From: Romboutsia lituseburensis DSM 797
GTDB lineage: Bacteria > Bacillota > Clostridia > Peptostreptococcales > Peptostreptococcaceae
Length of the DNA: 64,000 nt
Assembly: GCF_900103615.1 (NCBI RefSeq)
Contig: NZ_FNGW01000008.1
Coordinates: 2,678-66,677 of the forward strand
Direction: 5' to 3'
Both the position numbers and the translations under genes were made by a program. Shown here piece after piece: positions 25,445-33,969 of the stretch (position 1 is the first letter of the stretch; every line of letters starts with the position of its first letter). Below the pieces are notes generated by a model that was given only the letters and a program-made list of their open reading frames with translations, was not told the origin of the DNA and did no database searches.

Positions 25445-26583
25445 ACTTTAAAAGTGGACTAATTATAATAATATATTCGTTAATATTATCGCTTGCATTA
25501 GGTATTGGACTATATATAATAAAAGGTTCTTTTAATAATGTAGAAAATAAAACAAATATAACAAATGCTAAAGCTATAATTGTTAACAATGCTGTGCCAC
25601 AAAAATATGACTTTTTATATAAAGCTCTATATGAAGGCAACCACTTGGATATAAAAGAATCAAATACAACTAGTATAAGGTCCCAAGCGTTAGACTCAAA
25701 ATTAGTTGTAGATGTAGATGAAATCGGAAAGGTTTATTTACAGACCGGATTTGAAGATATATTAAGTATAATATTAATATTTTTCTTTATTTTTATACTT
25801 GCATCTTTGATATTATGGTTAGTACTAAATAAAGTTCATGATAAAGAAATTGAAAATATAGTGAATAATTTAAATGATATTGATGATGATTTTGATCCAT
25901 ACTCAGTAAGCAAAACCTTTGGAATAGCTTATGAAAATATAAAAGGAAAATTCAAACAAAATTTAGAGGACTATAAAAAATTAAATTCTTATTTATCTCA
26001 TGAACAAAAAAATGCTATTGCTATATTAAGAACTAATTTAGAAATAGATGGTAATAAAAAATATATTAAATTATTAGATAATATTGCTGATAGTATAGAC
26101 GATATATTAACTTTAAGTGATTTAAAATCTGATGAAGAAATGGTTAAAGTAGATGTTTCCTTAATATGTGCAAGTATTTGCGATATGTATAAAAAAACAT
26201 ATAAAAATATTGAATTTGATTTTGATGAAGAGTCTAATACAACTATTTTAGCAAAAGAGAGATGGATATATCGTGCAGTAAGTAATTTAGTGGATAATGC
26301 AGTAAAGTATGGTGAAAACAAAAAAATAGTAGTGTCTGTGAGAAGTAAATATAACAGTGTAATTATTAAGGTAGAAGATAATGGAATGGGTATGGATAAA
26401 AATTTTATAGATTCTATATTTAATAATAAATATAGAATTAATGATTTAAAGAAAGATGGATATGGAATAGGGTTAAGCTTAGTATCACATGTGTGTGATT
26501 TATGTAATGGAATTGTAGTAGTAGATAGTGAAATAAATAAAGGGTCTTGTTTTTATTTATCTTTTTCAGAGTTTAAAGAATAA
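25432..26583 (+). CDS. Sensor histidine kinase
   Basis: The 383-residue kinase has two membrane helices (about 7-28 and 103-130) enclosing a short extracellular part of about 75 residues. The H-box is SHEQKN with His190. N-box NLVDNAVKYG, G1 DNGMGMD and G2 GYGIGLSL follow. The start overlaps the response-regulator gene by 13 bases, so translation is coupled. The small sensor loop and the adjacent ABC exporter suggest sensing within or at the membrane. Confidence 0.9.
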   Translation: MRRVNFKSGLIIIIYSLILSLALGIGLYIIKGSFNNVENKTNITNAKAIIVNNAVPQKYDFLYKALYEGNHLDIKESNTTSIRSQALDSKLVVDVDEIGKVYLQTGFEDILSIILIFFFIFILASLILWLVLNKVHDKEIENIVNNLNDIDDDFDPYSVSKTFGIAYENIKGKFKQNLEDYKKLNSYLSHEQKNAIAILRTNLEIDGNKKYIKLLDNIADSIDDILTLSDLKSDEEMVKVDVSLICASICDMYKKTYKNIEFDFDEESNTTILAKERWIYRAVSNLVDNAVKYGENKKIVVSVRSKYNSVIIKVEDNGMGMDKNFIDSIFNNKYRINDLKKDGYGIGLSLVSHVCDLCNGIVVVDSEINKGSCFYLSFSEFKE

Positions 26584-26609
26584 TATTTACTTTTTATTTT
26601 ATAGATGAT

Positions 26610-26643
26610 GTTAACTTTGAGTTAACAGTAGATTTATTATAAT
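26610..26643 (+). promoter_or_regulatory. Promoter with response-regulator direct repeats before the ABC permease
   Basis: GTTAAC-TTTGA-GTTAAC (26610-26626) gives TTAAC direct repeats 11 bp apart and, since GTTAAC is itself palindromic, an inverted repeat too. TATAAT lies at 26638-26643, so the repeats cover the -35 region. This suits activation by the neighbouring OmpR-type regulator. Confidence 0.55.
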
Positions 26644-26680
26644 TTGCTTATAGTAAAATCTAAAGAATAGGAGAATTTGT

Positions 26681-28078
26681 ATGTATATTTTTAAAAACGC
26701 ATTAAAAAACTTGTCAAGGAATAAAGGTCGAAATATACTATTAGGAATTATTATGACCGCAATACTTTCGTGCACCGCAATATCTATTATTATTAATACT
26801 ACATCTAACGAGATAATAAAGGATTATAAAGATAGGTTTGGGGCTGAAGTTTTTATTCAACCCAATATGGAAAAGACACAAGAAAAAATAAATGAAGGTA
26901 AATTTGAAGAGGTAAATAAGGGAGTATCCAATGATATAAAAGAAAAAATCGCTAAGTCTAAGTATGTTAAAAAAACTATATTTAGCTTAACATTCAGTGG
27001 ATACAGTGAAGATATAAAAGCAATAGACCAACCAGATGGCAGTGGTGATGTAGATATGAGCAATGTTATATCTATTGGTGGTCAATCAAATCTTAAAAAA
27101 AGCCCAAACTTAAATGTTTTGGGTGGACTTAATAATGAAGGAAATAAAGAGTTTGAAAATGGAACAAGAAAAATCACAGAAGGAAAAATGCCTAAAAAAA
27201 ATAACGAAGCTATAGTAAGTGAAGAGTTTGCAAAACTAAATAATCTAAAAGTAGGGGATAAGATAAAAATTAAAAATCCTCAAGATCCAGAGAATTTTGA
27301 TTCACTAGATTTATCTATATCAGGGATATATTATGACAGTGCAAAATCTAATAACTATGGAATTAAGCACCATATGTTAAATAGAAGTAATGAAATTATT
27401 ACAACATACGATACTTTAAAATTGTATGACAAAAAATCTAGCCAAGATTTAGTTGCTATGGATGCTAAATATTATTTAAAAGATCCAGATTTAGCAGAAG
27501 ATTTTAATAAGGAAGCACATAAAATGGGATTAAGTGAACTATTTGATTTATCTGTAGATGCAAGTAGTTATAACAGTATTGTCAAACCTGTAGAAGGGTT
27601 AAAAGGGGTTTCAAAAATATTTATGACTTTAGTATTAGGTTTTGGTGGTAGTGTATTAGTTTTAATATCTATATTGGCTATTCGTGAAAGAAAATATGAA
27701 ATAGGTGTTTTAAGAGCTATGGGTATGAAGAAAGGTAAAGTTGCATTAGGATTAATTTTTGAGACGTTATCTATGATAGCCATCTCATTAAGTATAGGAT
27801 TAACTATTGGTAGTATATCAGCACAACCTGTTTCAAATATGCTCCTACAAGGACAAATAGATGCTCAAAGACAAGCAGAATCAGTTAGTATGACTGTTGG
27901 TTTCGCTGGGGCAAGTACTACAGCACCAGCATTAGAAAAATTAGATGTATTTTTAAGTGTGGAATCTATTTTAAGCATTACATTAATAGCACTATTACTT
28001 GGTGTAGTATCTGCTGGTATAGGAATTTTATATATAAACAGATATGAACCAAGAAGAATACTAACAGAAAGGAATTAA
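26681..28078 (+). CDS. MacB/FtsX-type ABC transporter permease
   Basis: The 465-residue protein has an N-terminal helix (about 15-38), a large extracytoplasmic MacB-like domain (about 40-300; KMPKKNNEAIVSEEFAKLNN, KVGDKIKI) and three C-terminal helices (about 315-455). This is the four-helix FtsX/MacB permease plan, including ERKYEIGVLRAMGMKKG. It forms an exporter or mechanotransmission complex with the ATPase encoded 5 bases downstream. ATAGGAGA precedes the ATG. The putative cargo, a peptide antibiotic or lipid, is not known. Confidence 0.88.
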   Translation: MYIFKNALKNLSRNKGRNILLGIIMTAILSCTAISIIINTTSNEIIKDYKDRFGAEVFIQPNMEKTQEKINEGKFEEVNKGVSNDIKEKIAKSKYVKKTIFSLTFSGYSEDIKAIDQPDGSGDVDMSNVISIGGQSNLKKSPNLNVLGGLNNEGNKEFENGTRKITEGKMPKKNNEAIVSEEFAKLNNLKVGDKIKIKNPQDPENFDSLDLSISGIYYDSAKSNNYGIKHHMLNRSNEIITTYDTLKLYDKKSSQDLVAMDAKYYLKDPDLAEDFNKEAHKMGLSELFDLSVDASSYNSIVKPVEGLKGVSKIFMTLVLGFGGSVLVLISILAIRERKYEIGVLRAMGMKKGKVALGLIFETLSMIAISLSIGLTIGSISAQPVSNMLLQGQIDAQRQAESVSMTVGFAGASTTAPALEKLDVFLSVESILSITLIALLLGVVSAGIGILYINRYEPRRILTERN

Positions 28079-28082
28079 TAAT

Positions 28083-28784
28083 ATGAGCTTATTAAGTTTA
28101 AAAGATGTAAGTTATAGATATGAAGGAGCAAATAGAGATGTTTTTAATGATATAAATGTAAGTTTTGAAAAAGGGAAAGTATATGGAATAATAGGAAAAT
28201 CAGGAGCCGGAAAAAGTACTTTACTATCTTTAATATCAGGCCTGGATACATGCAAAAGTGGAGAAGTTTTACATAATAACAAGAGTTTAAAAAATATAGA
28301 TCGAGATTTTTATAGAGCAAAAGATATAGGGGTTATATTTCAAGGATATAATTTATTATTAAATGCTACTGCTAAAGAAAATATATTATTATCCATGAAT
28401 ATAAGTAATATTAATAAAAAGAATAAGGATGAATATGTGTATGATTTATTGCAAAATGTAGGCATTGACGCTGAAAAAGCAAATAGAAAAATTTTAAATT
28501 TATCAGGGGGGGAACAACAGAGAGTAGGTATAGCTAGAGCACTTGCCCATAATCCAGATATAATAATTGCAGATGAGCCAACAGGAAACCTAGATAATGA
28601 AACAGAAGAAAAAATAATGGAAATATTATTATCATTAGCTCATGATCATAATAAATGTGTTATTATTGTAACTCATTCAAAGAAAGTATGCACATACTTA
28701 GATGAAATCTGGGGATTAAAATCTGGTAAATTGTTATTTATAAAAGATCAAAATACAAAACTTGATGCTGATGAAGAAAGTTAA
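28083..28784 (+). CDS. ABC transporter ATP-binding protein (MacB/LolD-type)
   Basis: The 233-residue ATPase has Walker A GKSGAGKS, Q-loop FQGYNLL, signature LSGGEQQRVGIARAL, Walker B IIIADEPTGNLD and H-loop VTHS. It pairs with the permease upstream. The GAAAGGA in the end of the permease gene is the ribosome site. A long perfect hairpin follows as terminator. Confidence 0.93.
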   Translation: MSLLSLKDVSYRYEGANRDVFNDINVSFEKGKVYGIIGKSGAGKSTLLSLISGLDTCKSGEVLHNNKSLKNIDRDFYRAKDIGVIFQGYNLLLNATAKENILLSMNISNINKKNKDEYVYDLLQNVGIDAEKANRKILNLSGGEQQRVGIARALAHNPDIIIADEPTGNLDNETEEKIMEILLSLAHDHNKCVIIVTHSKKVCTYLDEIWGLKSGKLLFIKDQNTKLDADEES

Positions 28785-28828
28785 ATAAACTAAGAGAACA
28801 AATGTGAGAGGTTAGAGTATCATGAAAA

Positions 28829-28876
28829 ATAAGAAAAGGATATTGTTTTGTAACAATATCCTTTTCTTATTTTTAT
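28829..28876 (+). terminator. Terminator of the two-component/ABC operon
   Basis: The arm at 28830-28848 (TAAGAAAAGGATATTGTT core) pairs perfectly with 28852-28869, and TTTTTAT follows. No other gene is seen until 29216; the rest of the gap is the riboswitch leader. Confidence 0.9.
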
Positions 28877-28919
28877 AAAATTACTTAAAGGAATATTGAA
28901 AAATATGTATACATATATA

Positions 28920-28947
28920 TTGACTTGTATATACAAAGTATTATAAA
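28920..28947 (+). promoter_or_regulatory. Candidate promoter of the riboswitch-chitinase transcript
   Basis: TTGACT (28920-28925), a 16-bp spacer and TATAAA (28942-28947), about 30 bases before the aptamer. Confidence 0.55.
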
Positions 28948-28974
28948 ATTATAGTGTAAATTGGAAAAAATTAG

Positions 28975-29056
28975 AATATAGGCAAAATTAGAGAAATCTA
29001 ATGACGCAAAGCTATAGGGGCTAAGATTATAAATTATGCCAGCCAGTTGCCAAAGG
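28975..29056 (+). ncRNA. c-di-GMP-I (GEMM) riboswitch aptamer
   Basis: The conserved blocks occur in order: GGCAAA, then a short stem closed by a GAAA tetraloop (TTAGAGAAATCTAA), GACGCAAAGC, GGGCTAAG, and ATGCCAGCCAGTTGCC. These are the hallmark elements of the class I c-di-GMP aptamer. It lies in the leader of the chitinase gene, so cyclic di-GMP should control chitinase expression; the direction (on or off) cannot be decided by eye. Confidence 0.9.
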
Positions 29057-29118
29057 GTAAATATACTTTTTGTATCACATTAAGCATATCTTATTTTGGT
29101 ATGTTTATTTTGGTGTTT

Positions 29119-29150
29119 AAAAAAGATACTTCTTTTGAGTGGCGTTTTTT
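29119..29150 (+). terminator. Possible expression-platform terminator of the riboswitch
   Basis: AAAAAAGATACT can pair imperfectly with AGTGGCGTTTTTT, with one bulge and one mismatch, ending in T6, 66 bases before the chitinase ATG. Confidence 0.45.
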
Positions 29151-29215
29151 ACTAAAAAATTAGGGAGTGATTGTATTTCCTAAGGGGCATAAAAATCATT
29201 TAGGAGGAAAGAAGT

Positions 29216-32200
29216 ATGCATATTAAAAGATTAAAAAGGACAAAGAAATCAGTAGCAATTGCAATAATAGGAAGTATGTTAATAAGCACAGGTACACCTT
29301 TAGCAGGAGTATTAACAGTAAGTGCGAATGAAAATGAGATAAAAGTAGTAAAATCAAACACTCAAAAACGTAATGTAATGTATTATGGAGATTGGTCAAT
29401 ATGGGGAGGTCAAGGAAATTTCTATCCAAAAGATATCCCAGCTGAAGAGTTAACTCATTTAAACTTTGCATTTATGGATTTTGATGCACAAGGAAATTTA
29501 ATATTTACAGATAAAGATGCAGCAGTAGGAGCACCAGTAGGGCAAGCAGGTGTACAATGGGGAGCTCCGAATGCAGGTATATTAAATGCATTACAAGAAT
29601 TAAGAGCTAAAAATCCAAACTTAAAGCTAGGTATATCAGTAGGTGGATGGTCTAAATCAGGAGATTTCTCTCCAATGGCAGCTAATCCACAAGCTAGAGC
29701 AAATTTTATAAAGAATATAATAAAGTTTGTTGAATATACTAACATGGATTTTGTAGATTTAGATTGGGAATTCCCAGGTGAAGTTAGACAAGGCGATTTA
29801 GTGGATAATAAAAATGATGAAGGAACTCCACATTCTACTCCGCAAGATAAGGAAAACTATACAATATTACTTGAAGAATTAAGAGAAGCATTAGATGCTA
29901 AAGGAGTAGAAAATGGAAAAGATTATGAATTAACAGTAGCATTACCTGCTCCAAAGAAAAAGCAAGAAAAAATAGATATAGATAGATTATTTGAAATAGT
30001 TGACTTTGCAAATATAATGACTTATGACTTAAGAGGAGCATGGGACGATAAAAGTGGACATCAAACCGCTTTATATCCGAATCCTAACGATCCGATAAAC
30101 AATGAATCAGAAGATAATTTATCAATAGATGAGTCTGTTGATTATTTAATAGAGCAAGGTGCAGAGCCTGAAAAGATAGTAATAGGTGCAGCATTTTATA
30201 CAAGAGGATGGGATAAAGTAGCTAAAGGTGATGATGCAAAGTTACCAGGGTTACATCAACCAGCACAAAAAACAGGAAAAGATGCAGACCAAACTCCATC
30301 ATATGGAGCACCAAATGAAGCACCATTAACAAATGGAGACAGTGGACGTGCTGCAGGATGTTGGACATATAGAGGTTTAGATAAGCTAAAAGCTCAATAC
30401 CCAGGATTAAAAGAATATTGGGATGATACAGCTAAAGCCCCATACCTTTATGATGAGTCAACAGGTAAATTCTTTACATACGATAATGTAAAATCAGTAG
30501 AAGAAAAGGCTAAATATGTTAATGAAAATAACTTAGGAGGAATGATTGGGTGGATGTCATCTCAAGATAAGCCAACTAATGGATCAACTAAGAGAGATGA
30601 ATTAACAAAAACTATGAAAAAAGGACTATTCGGAGATTCTGAGTTGTCAGATCACGAAATAGTTTACTCAGATTTGGATATAGCTGCTACAGTAAATACT
30701 TATGAACAAGAGTGGGGAGCAGATAGAAAAGGATACGAAATAACTATAAAGAACAACGAAAGAGCAGAAGAAAGTGATGCAGTACTTAAAGAAGTTGAAA
30801 AAGGTGCTGAAACTATAAAAGCTCCTAAATTATACATAAAGACAGATAAGCCTTTAAACAGAGGAGACCATATGTCAGGAACTGTAACATATGAAAATGG
30901 GTACACAGTTGTTGATCTAAAATCTGTATGGGAAGGCAAAAATATAGAGCAGGGACAAACTTATACATTCAAATTAAGTGGAGATGCTAAAATAGAAAGC
31001 ATAGATATAGTTCAAAGAATGTCTGATAATAGTCCAGAGATAGCAAGACAAACAATATTTGGTGAAAAAGGTCCAGAAGTAAATCAAGTACCAGTACTAA
31101 AAGGTATATCTAATAAGACAATAAAAGTTGGAGATAGTTTTAATGAATTAGCAGGAGTAACTGCAACTGATAAGGAAGATGGAGATTTAACATCTAAGAT
31201 AAAAGTATCAGGAAATGTAGATACAACAAAAGTAGGAAAGTATGAGTTAACATACAAAGTATCAGATAGCAAAGGATTAGAAACAGTAGCTAATAGAACT
31301 ATAACGGTAGAGGAAGCAGTAGTAACACCACCACAAGAAGATTCTGATTTCGGTGTTGGTCAAGGTATACAGTGGCCATCTCAAGTAAATGCACCATTTG
31401 CTGATATGACTGCATGGAACAATGGAGACTTCTCAAACAATGGAGCATTAAATTTAAAGAAAATATCTCAAGATACAGGGGTTAAGTTCTTCAACTTAGG
31501 ATTTATTCAATCAACGGGTGGAGTATCAAATGGTAAAGTAAATTGGGGATGGGGTGGACATGAAGTTCTAAGTGAAAGACATGCAGATAACACTCAATAC
31601 CAAGGGATAAAGAAATCTATAAAAGATATAAGAGAAATTGGTGGAGATGTAACTATATCTTTAGGTGGATTAAACGGAGTTGCGCCATGGGAAGTAACTC
31701 AAGATGTTAATACATTATATAACACGTATAAAGAGATAGTACAAGGATACGGATTAACAAGAATTGATTTAGATATAGAAGGTGGAGCAACTAATAAGCA
31801 ACACAATATAGCAAATGCAAAAGCTATAAAGAAAGTACAAGATGAAACTGGTGTAGATATAGTATTAACATTAGCAGTAATGCCAAGTGGATTAACATCA
31901 GTACAATTAGATGTATTAGAAGCGTATCTTTCTCAAGGGGTAGATGTTGAAGTTGTAAACATAATGACAATGTGCTACGGAGCATCTGTACCTGATTATG
32001 CAGTGGGTTCAGTACAGGCTGTAGACAACACAATGAAGCAAGTTAAAGAATACTTTAAGAAGTATGCAAATAGGGAATTAACAGATGAACAGGCTTACAG
32101 AAAAGTAGGAATGACTCCATCTGTAGGATTTGAAGGATCAGCTCATCCTATATTTGATACTGAGGACACTAAGATAATCGTAGATCATGCTATAGAAAAA

Positions 32201-32866
32201 GAAATAGGAATGGTTTCTATGTGGTCTATAAATAGGGATTCAAAGGCACAAGATAACCAAGGAATAAATAATGCTTATGAACATACTAATTTAATGAAAC
32301 AATTTGGAAAAGAAACAACAACTCCAGATCCAGAAGAAAATAAAGCACCAGTATTTTCTGGAATAGCTAATAAAACTATAAAAGTTGGAGAAATATTCGA
32401 TGCATTATCAGGAGTAACTGCAACTGATAAAGAAGATGGAAACTTAACTGATAAGATAAAAGTATCAGGAAAAGCAGATACAAGTAAAGCTGGAAAGTAT
32501 GAGCTAACATATTCAGTAACAGATAGTAAAGGATTAACAACAACTGCAAAGAGAACTATAACTGTAGAATCAGTATCAGTAGAAGGTGATACTTATGATT
32601 CTACTAAAATATACTATGGCGGAGAATTGGTAACTTATAAAGGTCAAGAATATAAAGCTAAGTGGTGGACACAAGGAGAAGCTCCAGATAAATCACAAGC
32701 ATGGGAAAAAATAGTAAAGCCAAATGAAGATGGAAGTATTAATTATGAACCAGGAATGATATTTACAGGTGGAGAAACTGTTAAGTATGAAGGAAAGTCA
32801 TACAAAGCTAAATGGTGGACAAATACAGTACCAGGAAGCGATGATTCATGGCAATTAATAGGTTAA
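29216..32866 (+). CDS. Secreted two-domain GH18 chitinase with Ig-like and chitin-binding modules
   Basis: The 1216-residue protein has a signal peptide (about 1-38), then a GH18 domain (about 45-470; SVGGWSKSG, catalytic motif DFVDLDWE with Glu185). An accessory region and a DUF5011/Ig-like domain (about 625-700) follow. A second GH18-type domain of a different subclass (about 710-1030; IDLDIEGG with Glu855) leads to another Ig-like domain (about 1045-1120) and two CBM5/12-type chitin-binding modules at the end (EYKAKWWTQGEAP, SYKAKWWTNTVPG). Two unlike GH18 domains suggest combined cutting modes. AGGAGG precedes the ATG. Expression is behind a c-di-GMP-I riboswitch. Confidence 0.93.
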   Translation: MHIKRLKRTKKSVAIAIIGSMLISTGTPLAGVLTVSANENEIKVVKSNTQKRNVMYYGDWSIWGGQGNFYPKDIPAEELTHLNFAFMDFDAQGNLIFTDKDAAVGAPVGQAGVQWGAPNAGILNALQELRAKNPNLKLGISVGGWSKSGDFSPMAANPQARANFIKNIIKFVEYTNMDFVDLDWEFPGEVRQGDLVDNKNDEGTPHSTPQDKENYTILLEELREALDAKGVENGKDYELTVALPAPKKKQEKIDIDRLFEIVDFANIMTYDLRGAWDDKSGHQTALYPNPNDPINNESEDNLSIDESVDYLIEQGAEPEKIVIGAAFYTRGWDKVAKGDDAKLPGLHQPAQKTGKDADQTPSYGAPNEAPLTNGDSGRAAGCWTYRGLDKLKAQYPGLKEYWDDTAKAPYLYDESTGKFFTYDNVKSVEEKAKYVNENNLGGMIGWMSSQDKPTNGSTKRDELTKTMKKGLFGDSELSDHEIVYSDLDIAATVNTYEQEWGADRKGYEITIKNNERAEESDAVLKEVEKGAETIKAPKLYIKTDKPLNRGDHMSGTVTYENGYTVVDLKSVWEGKNIEQGQTYTFKLSGDAKIESIDIVQRMSDNSPEIARQTIFGEKGPEVNQVPVLKGISNKTIKVGDSFNELAGVTATDKEDGDLTSKIKVSGNVDTTKVGKYELTYKVSDSKGLETVANRTITVEEAVVTPPQEDSDFGVGQGIQWPSQVNAPFADMTAWNNGDFSNNGALNLKKISQDTGVKFFNLGFIQSTGGVSNGKVNWGWGGHEVLSERHADNTQYQGIKKSIKDIREIGGDVTISLGGLNGVAPWEVTQDVNTLYNTYKEIVQGYGLTRIDLDIEGGATNKQHNIANAKAIKKVQDETGVDIVLTLAVMPSGLTSVQLDVLEAYLSQGVDVEVVNIMTMCYGASVPDYAVGSVQAVDNTMKQVKEYFKKYANRELTDEQAYRKVGMTPSVGFEGSAHPIFDTEDTKIIVDHAIEKEIGMVSMWSINRDSKAQDNQGINNAYEHTNLMKQFGKETTTPDPEENKAPVFSGIANKTIKVGEIFDALSGVTATDKEDGNLTDKIKVSGKADTSKAGKYELTYSVTDSKGLTTTAKRTITVESVSVEGDTYDSTKIYYGGELVTYKGQEYKAKWWTQGEAPDKSQAWEKIVKPNEDGSINYEPGMIFTGGETVKYEGKSYKAKWWTNTVPGSDDSWQLIG

Positions 32867-32910
32867 ATTTTAGCAAAATTTAAAGATAACCCATAGCATG
32901 GGATTAAATA

Positions 32911-32963
32911 AAAAGCCTCTTTTGAAGTATACAATAAGTATATATTTAAGAGAGGTTTTTATA
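32911..32963 (+). terminator. Terminator of the chitinase gene
   Basis: AAAAGCCTCTT pairs imperfectly with AAGAGAGGTTTTT across a long AT-rich, partly self-complementary loop. Confidence 0.6.
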
Positions 32964-33019
32964 TGTTTTTAAGTTTAGTTTAAGGTAGCGTAGTTTTACC
33001 AGACTTATAATGCTTATCT

Positions 33020-33088
33020 GAATTCATGTACTTTAGTAATAGTGGAATTCATGTATCAATAATGTACTTACTGTACTTAAAGATGATA
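33020..33088 (+). repeat. Direct repeats upstream of the deformylase gene
   Basis: GAATTCATGTA occurs at 33020-33030 and 33045-33055. GTACTT-type motifs recur nearby (GTACTTTAG, TGTACTTACTGTACTTAAAG). The cluster looks like a multi-site operator; nothing else is recognised between 32964 and 33153. Confidence 0.4.
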
Positions 33089-33153
33089 CTTTGATAAAAT
33101 TTAAAATATATAGTAACTTGAAATGTAAATAAATTAGGAAGGTTGGAATTATA

Positions 33154-33564
33154 ATGATAAAAGAAATTGTAAAAGATGTATTATTTTTAGAACAAAAATC
33201 AGAATTAGCGACAAAGGATGATATAGAAGTTGTTAATGATTTAATCGATACGCTAAAGGCAAATTTAGAACATTGTGTAGGGCTAGCAGCTAATATGATA
33301 GGAGTAAAAAAACGTATATTAGTATTTAGTATAGGTAATATGATAATTCCTATGATAAATCCAGTTATACTAAAAAAAGAGAAAGCTTACGAGGCTGAAG
33401 AGTATTGCTTATCTTTAATTGGTTCTAGAAAAACAACAAGATATGAAACAATAGAAGTAGAATATTTAGATAAGAATTTTAATAAGCATAAACAAATATT
33501 TACAGGATTTACTGCACAGATTATACAGCATGAAGTAGATCATTTTGAAGGCATAATAATCTAA
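33154..33564 (+). CDS. def: Peptide deformylase, short divergent subfamily
   Basis: The 136-residue protein has the three deformylase motifs in variant form: VGLAANMIG (usually GLAAPQ), YCLS with metal ligand Cys85 (usually EGCLS), and QHEVDH with His126, Glu127 and His130. Zinc/iron ligands and catalytic Glu are kept, while the Gln of motif 1 is replaced. A recognised clostridial subfamily of about 136 residues shows the same AANMIG change. Such proteins may be auxiliary deformylases that remove N-formyl from nascent proteins or act on other substrates. AGGAAGG is the ribosome site. Confidence 0.88.
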   Translation: MIKEIVKDVLFLEQKSELATKDDIEVVNDLIDTLKANLEHCVGLAANMIGVKKRILVFSIGNMIIPMINPVILKKEKAYEAEEYCLSLIGSRKTTRYETIEVEYLDKNFNKHKQIFTGFTAQIIQHEVDHFEGIII

Positions 33565-33595
33565 TAAAAGTTTATCTAATGGGGATGAGGAATTA

Positions 33596-33679
33596 GTGAT
33601 AAGAATAGCAATTTGTGAAGATGAAAAAGAGCAACAAGAATTATTAAAAAATTATATTGAGGGTTATAGAAAGAGATAG
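33596..33679 (+). pseudogene. Truncated remnant of a LytTR/AgrA-type response regulator
   Basis: A GTG start, 5 bases after GAGG, opens a 27-codon frame beginning MIRIAICEDEKEQQELLKNY. This is the typical first strand and acidic pocket of a LytTR-family receiver domain. It then stops at 33677-33679 inside a terminator stem. The rest of the receiver and the LytTR DNA-binding domain are absent. I read it as a decayed gene, though a short expressed peptide cannot be excluded. Confidence 0.6.
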
Positions 33680-33702
33680 TTATGTAACTATCTCTTATTT
33701 TT
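33672..33702 (+). terminator. Terminator after def and the regulator remnant
   Basis: AGAGATAGTTA pairs perfectly with TAACTATCTCT, followed by TATTTTTAT. Confidence 0.85.
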
Positions 33703-33803
33703 ATGTTAAATACAGTAAAGCATTACTTTTTATGGAACAGATACGTAAAATAATACAAAATGTGACTTAAAAATAAAAAATAATTACGTATTCTTTCTAA
33801 ATC

Positions 33804-33835
33804 TTAAGAAATTCTTAACAATATATTAAGAATTT
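33804..33835 (+). promoter_or_regulatory. Candidate operator upstream of the dlt operon
   Basis: Three half-sites alternate in orientation: TTAAGAA (33804-33810), TTCTTAA (33812-33818) and TTAAGAA (33826-33832). The last two lie in a perfect inverted repeat with 10-bp arms and a 7-bp spacer (33809-33835). They lie 135-166 bases before dltD. Confidence 0.5.
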
Positions 33836-33969
33836 ACTGTTACGATATATTGGTGATAAAAAATAAGTTAATAACACTATAAAGTTTTTATAGCAACTAG
33901 CTAAAATACAATTGTTTATGTTTAAGATATTAACGTAAATTTATTATAAATATTTATAGGAGATTAAAT

